Positions 54,554 to 64,000 of a DNA stretch of 64,000 nt are shown here, one piece after another; positions within the stretch are counted from its first letter, which is position 1; each line of letters starts with the position of its first letter. The position numbers were made by a program, and so were the translations under genes. The notes beneath the pieces were generated by a model. It was not told the origin of the DNA, did no database searches, and saw only the letters and a list, made by a program, of their open reading frames with translations. Origin of the DNA: an uncultured Bryobacteraceae bacterium. Lineage in GTDB: Bacteria > Acidobacteriota > Terriglobia > Bryobacterales > Bryobacteraceae. Location: positions 1-64,000 of the forward strand of contig CALKXJ010000016.1 in the NCBI GenBank assembly GCA_938003835.1, read 5' to 3'.

Positions 54554-55707
54554 ATGACCAATTCGATTCTGCTGCGAGGCATCACCTGGAATCACAGCCG
54601 CGGCTACACGCCGATGGCGGCAACCGCACAGCGCTACTCCGAGCTCCACCCGGGCGTGGAGATCGTCTGGGAGAAACGATCGCTTCAGGCTTTCGCCGAT
54701 GAGCCGATCGACGCGCTGGCCGAAGCCTATGACCTGCTAGTGCTCGATCACCCCTGGGCGGGCTTCGCCGCCCGGACGCGGGTCCTGCTGCCGCTCGACG
54801 AGTGGCTGGAGGCGGAGTTCCTCCATGACCAGCGGGTGAATTCCGTGGGCGCTTCCTATCCGAGCTACACCCAGGAGGGTCACCAGTGGGCGCTGGCGAT
54901 CGACGCGGCCACGCCGGTGGCCTCCTTCCGCGCGGATCTCCTCACCGCGCGCGGCCTGCGCCCGCCCGAGACCTGGGAGGAGCTGCTTGAACTGGCGGCG
55001 GCCGGCGGCGTGCTCGTGCCCGCCATCGCCATCGACACGCTCATGAATTTCTTCATGCTGTGCGCCACGCTCGGCGCAGAGGTCTGCCAGGGCGCCGAGC
55101 GCGTGGTCTCGCCCGAGGTTGGCGTGCGGGCGCTTCAGTTGCTGCGCGATCTCGTTCGGCGGCTCGACCCGCGCGTCTTCAATCTGAACCCGATTCGTGT
55201 CTATGAGGCGATGACGGCCACCGACGAGTTCCTCTACTGCCCGTTCGCCTACGGCTACTCGAACTATGCCCGCCCCGGTTACGCGCGCCGCGAGCTGGTC
55301 TTCTCCGACCTGGTGTCGCTCGAGGGGAAACGCCTGCGTTCGACGCTCGGCGGCACGGGGCTGGCGATCTCGGCGCGCTGCCGCCATCCGGAGATCGCCG
55401 CCGACTACGCCCGCTTCGTCGCCTCGGGTGAAATCCAGCGGACGCTCTACGTCGATTCGGGCGGGCAGCCCGGCCACCGCGCCGCCTGGACGGACGACCG
55501 GGTCAACCGCAACACGGGAGATTACTTCCGCAACACCCTTCCGGCGCTCGATCGCGCCTACCTAAGGCCCCGATATCATGGCTACATGCATTTTCAGGAT
55601 CGCGCCGGCGACCCCGTTCGCGCCTACCTGATGGAAGGCGGCGACGAGCGCGAGCTACTGGCCGCGCTCGACCGGCTCTATCGCGAGTCGCTCGAGGCAG
55701 GTGAGAG

Positions 55708-55711
<4 letters not shown>
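54554..55711 (+). CDS. Family-1-type solute-binding protein without signal peptide
   Basis: This 385-aa protein has the fold of ABC-importer solute-binding proteins: [94 protein letters not shown]-type hinge segments. Yet it starts directly with the first beta-strand after MTNS and has no signal peptide or lipobox, and no permease or ATPase gene follows. ATG 54554 is the only sensible start. It is the first gene of a five-gene overlapping operon and is paralogous to the last gene (58521). Either it binds a cytosolic ligand, or it has a new role linked to the CoA-transferases. Confidence 0.75.
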
Positions 55712-56845
<1,134 letters not shown>

Positions 56846-56853
<8 letters not shown>

Positions 56854-57373
56854 GAAACCGGAATCGACGCCGGTGGAGCTGCACGACAAGCTGCCGCTGT
56901 TTCAGACCGAAGACTGGATGTACGAGGAGTTCGAGATCGGCCAGAAGGTCCGCTCGATCCGCCGCACGATCTCCGAAGGCGAGGCAATGCTGTTCAACGC
57001 CCTCGTCCACGACCTGCACCCCTACGTGGCCGACGAAGTCTTCGCTCGCGAGCAGGGCGCCTTCGGACGGCGCCTCGTGGCCGGCGCCATGGTCTTCAGC
57101 TACGGCCTGGGCCTGATGGCGCACAACAATATCCACACGTTCAGCTACGGCTACGACCGGCTGCGCTTCATCCGTCCCGTCTTCATCGGCGACACCATCT
57201 ACACGATCCGCACGAACCTCGAGAAACGGCCGCGTTCGCGCGAGATGGGCCTGGTGCGCGTCAGCTACGAGGTCTTCAAAGTGCCCGGCGAGCTGGTGCT
57301 CTACTGCGAGCATCTCCAGACGGTACGGTATCGCCACCCCGAGCTCTGGCAGGACCAGGTGGAGAAAAAGTGA
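56846..57373 (+). CDS. MaoC-like hot-dog protein with altered catalytic motif
   Basis: This is a 175-aa hot-dog-fold protein related to the MaoC protein at 41585, sharing [19 protein letters not shown]. The GDxNPxH signature reads [11 protein letters not shown]: Asp stays, but the catalytic His is replaced by Val. It may be a degenerate or binding member of the family, or the active residue may have moved. It overlaps the upstream CoA-transferase by 8 nt and the next CoA-transferase start by 4 (GTGA), so stoichiometry appears tied. Mesaconyl-CoA-type hydratases are another possible comparison. Confidence 0.8.
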
Positions 57374-58524
57374 GGCCGCTCGAAGGCATCCTGGTGCTCG
57401 ATTTCGGACAGTTCCTCTCGGCGCCCTCGGCGAGTTTGCGGCTGGCCGATCTCGGCGCACGGGTAATTAAGATCGAGCGTCCGGTGACGGGCGACATCTG
57501 CCGGCAGCTGTATGTCTCCAACGTCGTGCTCGACGGCGAGTCCACGGTCTTCCACGCCATCAACCGCAACAAGGAGAGCTTCGCCGCGGATTTGAAAAAC
57601 CCGCGTGACGCCGAACGCCTCCGGCGCTTGATCCGGCATGCCGATGTGGTGATGCACAACTTCCGGCCGGGCGTCATCGAGCGGCTCGGCTTCGACTACG
57701 AAAGCGTGCGCCGCCTGAACCCGGCCGTCGTCTACGGGGAGATCTCCGGTTACGGCGCCGAAGGTCCCTGGCGCGCCAAACCGGGCCAGGATCTGCTGGC
57801 GCAGGCCCTCTCCGGCCTAATGTGGTTGAGCGGCAACGACGGCGACCCGCCGGTCCCGATGGGCCTGGCGATCGCCGACATCCTGAGCGGCATTCACCTC
57901 ACGCACGGCATCCTGGCGTGCCTGGTGCGAAGGGCCATCACCGGCGAGGGTGCGCGCGTCCAGGTGAGCATGCTCGAGTCGGTCCTCGACCTTCAGTTCG
58001 AGGTGCTGACGACCTTCTTCCAGGACGGAGGCGAACCGGTGCGCCGCAGCGCTGTGGCCAACGCGCACGCCTATCTAGGGGCGCCCTACGGGATCTATCA
58101 GACCGCCGACGGCTGGCTGGCGCTGGCGATGGGGCAGGTGCCGGTGCTCGGCCGCCTGCTCGGCTGCGCCGCGCTCGAGCCGTACACGGAACCGCGCGAG
58201 TGGTTCGACCGCCGCGACGAGATCAAACGCGTGCTCGCGGACCATCTCAAGACGCGAACGACAGCCGAGTGGCTGGCCGTGCTCGAGCCGGCCGACATCT
58301 GGTGCGCCGACGTGCTCGACTGGCGCCGCCTGCTCGCCCATGACGCCTTCCACGTGCTCGGCATGATCCAGACCGTGCGGCGCTCGAGCGGTTTCGCCTA
58401 CCGGACCTTGCGCTGCCCCATCCGCGTCGACGGCGAGCGGCTGTACTCCGAGCGCGGCTCGCCCGCCGTCGGCGAACACACCGCCGCCATCATCGAGGAG
58501 TTCAAGCTGGAAGGAGAACCATGA
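57370..58524 (+). CDS. Family III (CaiB/BaiF) CoA-transferase, second paralogue
   Basis: This 384-aa paralogue of the enzyme at 55708 starts at GTG 57370 inside the previous stop. It has [32 protein letters not shown], the catalytic Asp in [13 protein letters not shown], and [22 protein letters not shown]. The two share long blocks ([27 protein letters not shown]) but differ in the C-terminal half. A heteromer like SmtAB is possible. It overlaps the next gene by ATGA. Confidence 0.9.
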   Translation: MRPLEGILVLDFGQFLSAPSASLRLADLGARVIKIERPVTGDICRQLYVSNVVLDGESTVFHAINRNKESFAADLKNPRDAERLRRLIRHADVVMHNFRPGVIERLGFDYESVRRLNPAVVYGEISGYGAEGPWRAKPGQDLLAQALSGLMWLSGNDGDPPVPMGLAIADILSGIHLTHGILACLVRRAITGEGARVQVSMLESVLDLQFEVLTTFFQDGGEPVRRSAVANAHAYLGAPYGIYQTADGWLALAMGQVPVLGRLLGCAALEPYTEPREWFDRRDEIKRVLADHLKTRTTAEWLAVLEPADIWCADVLDWRRLLAHDAFHVLGMIQTVRRSSGFAYRTLRCPIRVDGERLYSERGSPAVGEHTAAIIEEFKLEGEP

Positions 58525-59740
58525 GCAGAAACGAAACGTTTCGCATCGCGGTGCGCAAGTTCCCTCCGTTCGAATCCGCGATCCGGAAGATCTGGGCGGA
58601 GTTCGAGCGGCGCTACGCGCCGGGCCTGCGTCTGGAGGCCGTGCCGATGGATCTCGAGCCGCTGCACGAGGCGCTGTTCGAATCAGGCGGTCTCAGAAAC
58701 GGGGCCTGGGACGTCGCGCAAATCATCACCGACTGGCTGGCCGAGGCCTACGAGGCGAAAGCGCTCGAGAATCTCAAGCCCTTGCTCGAGCGCAATCCGC
58801 CGGAGGACTACCCGGAGGGCTGGGCGCCGTCGCTGCTGGGCCTCCAGGACTTCGGCGATGCCGTCATCGGCCTGCCTTACCATGACGGGCCGGAGATGCT
58901 CATCTGGCGCCGCGACCTCTTCGAGGATCCGGGGGAGCGCGAGGCCTTCCGGGCCTGCTACGGGCGCGAGCTCACCGTGCCCCAGACCTGGGAGGAGTTC
59001 GTCGATGCGGCCCGGTTCTTCCACCGGCCGGAGCGAAACCTCTACGGGACCGTCTTCGCCGCCTATCCGGACGGCCACAACACCGTCTACGACTTCGCGC
59101 TTCAGACCTGGACGCACGGCGGCGAGCTGGTGGACGAAGCGGGCCGCGTGGTGCTGGCAAGCGACGGCGCGCGCCGCGGCATGGAGTTCTACCGCACGCT
59201 GCTGAAGGACGCCTCGGCCGTCCATCCCCGCTGCCGGGACTTCGATTCGGTGAAGTCCGGCCTCGCCTTTGCCGCCGGCGAGGTGGCGCTGATGGTCAAC
59301 TGGTTCGGCTTTGCCGCGATGTGCGAGTTCATCGCCGAGTCGAAGGTGAAGGGCAAGGTGGACATCGCCCCGGTGCCGCACGCGCCGGGCGCGCCGCTGG
59401 TTTCGCTCAACTGCTACTGGCTGTACGGCATCGCCAGCGGCAGCCCGCACAAGGAGGTTGCCTGGGAGTTCCTGCGGTTTGCGGTGAGCCGGGAAAGCGA
59501 CCTGCTGCTGACGCGCGAGGGCGCGATCGGCTGCCGCAAGTCCACCTGGCGCGACGCGGGCATCAACCAGAGCGTGCCCTACTACTGGCGGCTGGAGGAG
59601 GTGCACCGCTACGCGCGGACCTTGCCCCGCCGCGCGGACTGGGCCCGCATCGCGCACGTCATCGATCAGGTGGTGCTCGAGACGATCAACACGGACCGCC
59701 CGGTCGAGGAGATCCTGCGCGAGGGGCAGGCACGGCTCGG

Positions 59741-59744
<4 letters not shown>
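58521..59744 (+). CDS. Second signal-less family-1-type solute-binding protein
   Basis: This 407-aa protein closes the operon. It starts [44 protein letters not shown] with no signal peptide and keeps the solute-binding fold: [101 protein letters not shown]. Related to 54554 but clearly distinct. No importer genes are nearby. It ends in TAG overlapping the leuS stop by CTAG. Confidence 0.75.
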
Positions 59745-62191
<2,447 letters not shown>

Positions 62192-63074
62192 AGCTGTTTG
62201 AGCATTTCGACGTTGCGCCGGTCGTCACCCTCCTCTTTGACGGGCGTCTCGAGGATGAACGGCTTCGTCCGCAGGCGCGGGTGGGCGAGGATGCGGCGGA
62301 AACCCTCGGCGCCGATGTGGCCCTCGCCGATGTGGGCGTGACGGTCGACGCGGGAGCCGAGCGGCGCCTTCGAGTCGTTGCTGTGGATGACGCGGACGCG
62401 CTCCAGCCCGAGCACGCGCTCGGCCTCGGCGAGGGTCTTCTTCAGGCCCGCCGCCGTGGCCACATCGTAGCCGGCGGCCAGGCAGTGGGCCGTATCCAGG
62501 CAGTAGGCGATCTCGAAATCGACCCGGGCGGCGGCGCGGCGGCGAATCTCGGCCAGCTCCTCGAACCGGCTGCCGAGCGCCGCGCCCGAGCCGGCCGTGT
62601 TTTCGAGCAGGAGCACGAGGCCGTCGAGCGCCAAACCGCGCGCCGCCTCGGCGATCGATTCCGCGACCCGGTCGATCGCTTCCTCGACGGACTGGCCGGC
62701 CGAGCTTCCCGGGTGCGCCACCAGATACTCGGCGCCGATCGCCGCAGCGCGTTCGAGCTCCCCGCGAAAGGCCGCCACCGAGCGCCGCCGCAGCGCCGGA
62801 TCGGCCGCCGCCAGGTTGATCAGGTAATTGTCGTGCACGACCAGCGGCGCAAGATCCAGTCGCTCGCGCGCCTCCTTCAGGCGCCGGATCTCCTCCGCTG
62901 AGGGCGTCCGCGCCCGCCACATCCGCGGGCTGGCAGAGAAGATCTGGAAGGTGTTGGCGCCCAGCTCGTGGGCCCGCAACGCCGATTTGTCGAGCGATCC
63001 CTGAATGGAGGTGTGGATGCCGATGCGCAACGGGGTTACCGATTATCCTAGCAAAGGCGCCCCGCCGGTTTGTC

Positions 63075-64000
63075 TCAAGAGTCGAGCGGCGGCGCCGAGG
63101 GCGGCCAGCGCCAGATGCCGTAGATAACCGCGCCGGCGAGCAGCATCAGCGCAAGGGGGGAGGCTCCGTGCGGAAAGTACTCGCGAAAGGCCTCCATCCG
63201 GGAAAGCACCGTCAGGAACGGGAGCTGGAAGCCGCTGGTGAACACATGCAGCAAAGGCTCGGCGAGGCCGAAGCCGCGCTCGACGTCACGGTACATCGCC
63301 AGACACCAGGACTGCGTGACGGCGGCGACGGCAATGAGATAGAACGCGAGCCGGGGCAACCGGGCCAGAACCGGCGCGACGAGTAGGAATAGAAACGGGA
63401 AAGCGGGCGCCAGATATCGGATGCCGGTGTTGTATTGAATCCGGGCGTAATGAATGCCGCTGGCAAACAGCCACAGACCGAGCGAAAGCCCGGCGAGGGC
63501 GAACAGCTCCGGCGAGGCCAGGCGCCGGCGCGCGCCCCGATTGACCCAGGGCACGGCCAGCGCCAGCAGGAACAACGGGCACGAGACAAACAGGCCGTAA
63601 CGAAAATCGATGCCCAGAGCCACGAAGAGATCCCAGCGGGGCGCGCTGAAGCCCTGGTAGCCCTGCTCGATCCCCGGCACGGGAGGCATCCAATGTTGCG
63701 GCGGATAGAAGGGATGTCCGAAGCTCCGCCACTGGTAGAACCACAGCAGCAGAATGGGGCCGAGCGAGCCGGCCACGTAACGCAGCGCGGCGGCCCGGGC
63801 CCCGCGCCAACCTCCGGCCCGCAGGTCGCCGTAACAGGCATAGAGAAAAAGGCCGGCGAGGAAAACCACGCCCGAGTAATCGAACAGCAGCGCCGCTCCG
63901 CCCGAGAGCCCGGCCAGAAACACCCGCGCGGCGCGGCTCCACGGGAACAGGCCGCCGGGATTCCACAGACAGAGGAATCCGAAGAAGACGATGTGGCCGA
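63075..64000 (-). CDS. Polytopic membrane protein, probable glycosyltransferase-like (partial)
   Basis: The minus-strand frame is open to the right edge, so the N-terminus lies outside. The 307 visible residues hold about seven hydrophobic segments (for example VFLAGLFLYACY, LGPILLLWFYQW, LFVSCPLFLLALAVPWV, FPFLFLLVAPVLARL) separated by short loops; HYARIQYNTGIRYLAPAFPFL and GHPFYPPQHWMP are typical of GT39/ArnT-like or O-glycosylation membrane proteins. Catalytic Asp residues would be in the missing part, so the family call is weak. It ends at TGA or other stop at 63075 just after nfo start. Confidence 0.7.
   Translation of the reverse strand, partial: GHIVFFGFLCLWNPGGLFPWSRAARVFLAGLSGGAALLFDYSGVVFLAGLFLYACYGDLRAGGWRGARAAALRYVAGSLGPILLLWFYQWRSFGHPFYPPQHWMPPVPGIEQGYQGFSAPRWDLFVALGIDFRYGLFVSCPLFLLALAVPWVNRGARRRLASPELFALAGLSLGLWLFASGIHYARIQYNTGIRYLAPAFPFLFLLVAPVLARLPRLAFYLIAVAAVTQSWCLAMYRDVERGFGLAEPLLHVFTSGFQLPFLTVLSRMEAFREYFPHGASPLALMLLAGAVIYGIWRWPPSAPPLDS

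Overview
The window is GC-rich, densely packed bacterial chromosomal DNA. The gene content suggests an Acidobacteriota member, probably Bryobacterales/Solibacter-like. The markers are two Oar-type TonB-dependent receptors with an N-terminal carboxypeptidase-regulatory domain, a VWFA-related protein of the acidobacterial type, a class II (B12) ribonucleotide reductase, SelB, and many sugar-oriented enzymes. The taxon is an inference from gene families; no rRNA gene is present.

Region 1 (1-5108) is the right end of an integrated element. It holds a 5'-truncated UvrD/REP helicase with an in-frame intein, a tyrosine integrase, and a ParB-like gene cut by two in-frame TAG codons. Four paired AGGTCCA repeats look like integrase arm sites. 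The element ends at a 45-nt 3' half of tRNA-Pro(GGG), which looks like an attachment-site remnant (attR). Region 2 (5109-16034) holds an unrecognised protein, two Mur-ligase-like genes with tetracysteine tails (one with a TAG), and two badly decayed genes (TonB receptor, subtilase).

Region 3 (16.1-39.4 kb) is mixed chromosome. It has two small Cys-rich proteins, nrdJ under an NrdR-box promoter, and a methyltransferase/beta-helix pair divergent from a degenerate ABC-Wzt-like protein. Next come selB and a VWA gene with overlapping start codons, an enolase-superfamily dehydratase, an FHA-GAF-PP2C phosphatase, a kinase-like/nuclease-like fusion coupled to hpt, a sialidase pseudogene, acsA, a xylose isomerase homologue, DUF2905, lepB, a DUF885 lipoprotein and an atypical Nramp-family transporter.

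Region 4 (39.4-59.7 kb) looks like a catabolic locus. It has three glycosidase-like proteins, two MaoC-type proteins, a Gfo/Idh/MocA oxidoreductase, an RraA-family aldolase, a LysR regulator, an intact TonB receptor and a TPR protein. It ends in a tightly overlapping five-gene operon: substrate-binding protein, CoA-transferase, MaoC-like, CoA-transferase, substrate-binding protein. Both substrate-binding proteins lack signal peptides and no permease is encoded, which makes this the most unusual arrangement in the window. A plausible reading is TonB uptake of a glycoside or aryl/acid conjugate, cleavage, and CoA-ester handling of a released acid. Region 5 (59.7-64 kb) holds leuS, nfo and the end of a polytopic membrane protein that runs off the window.
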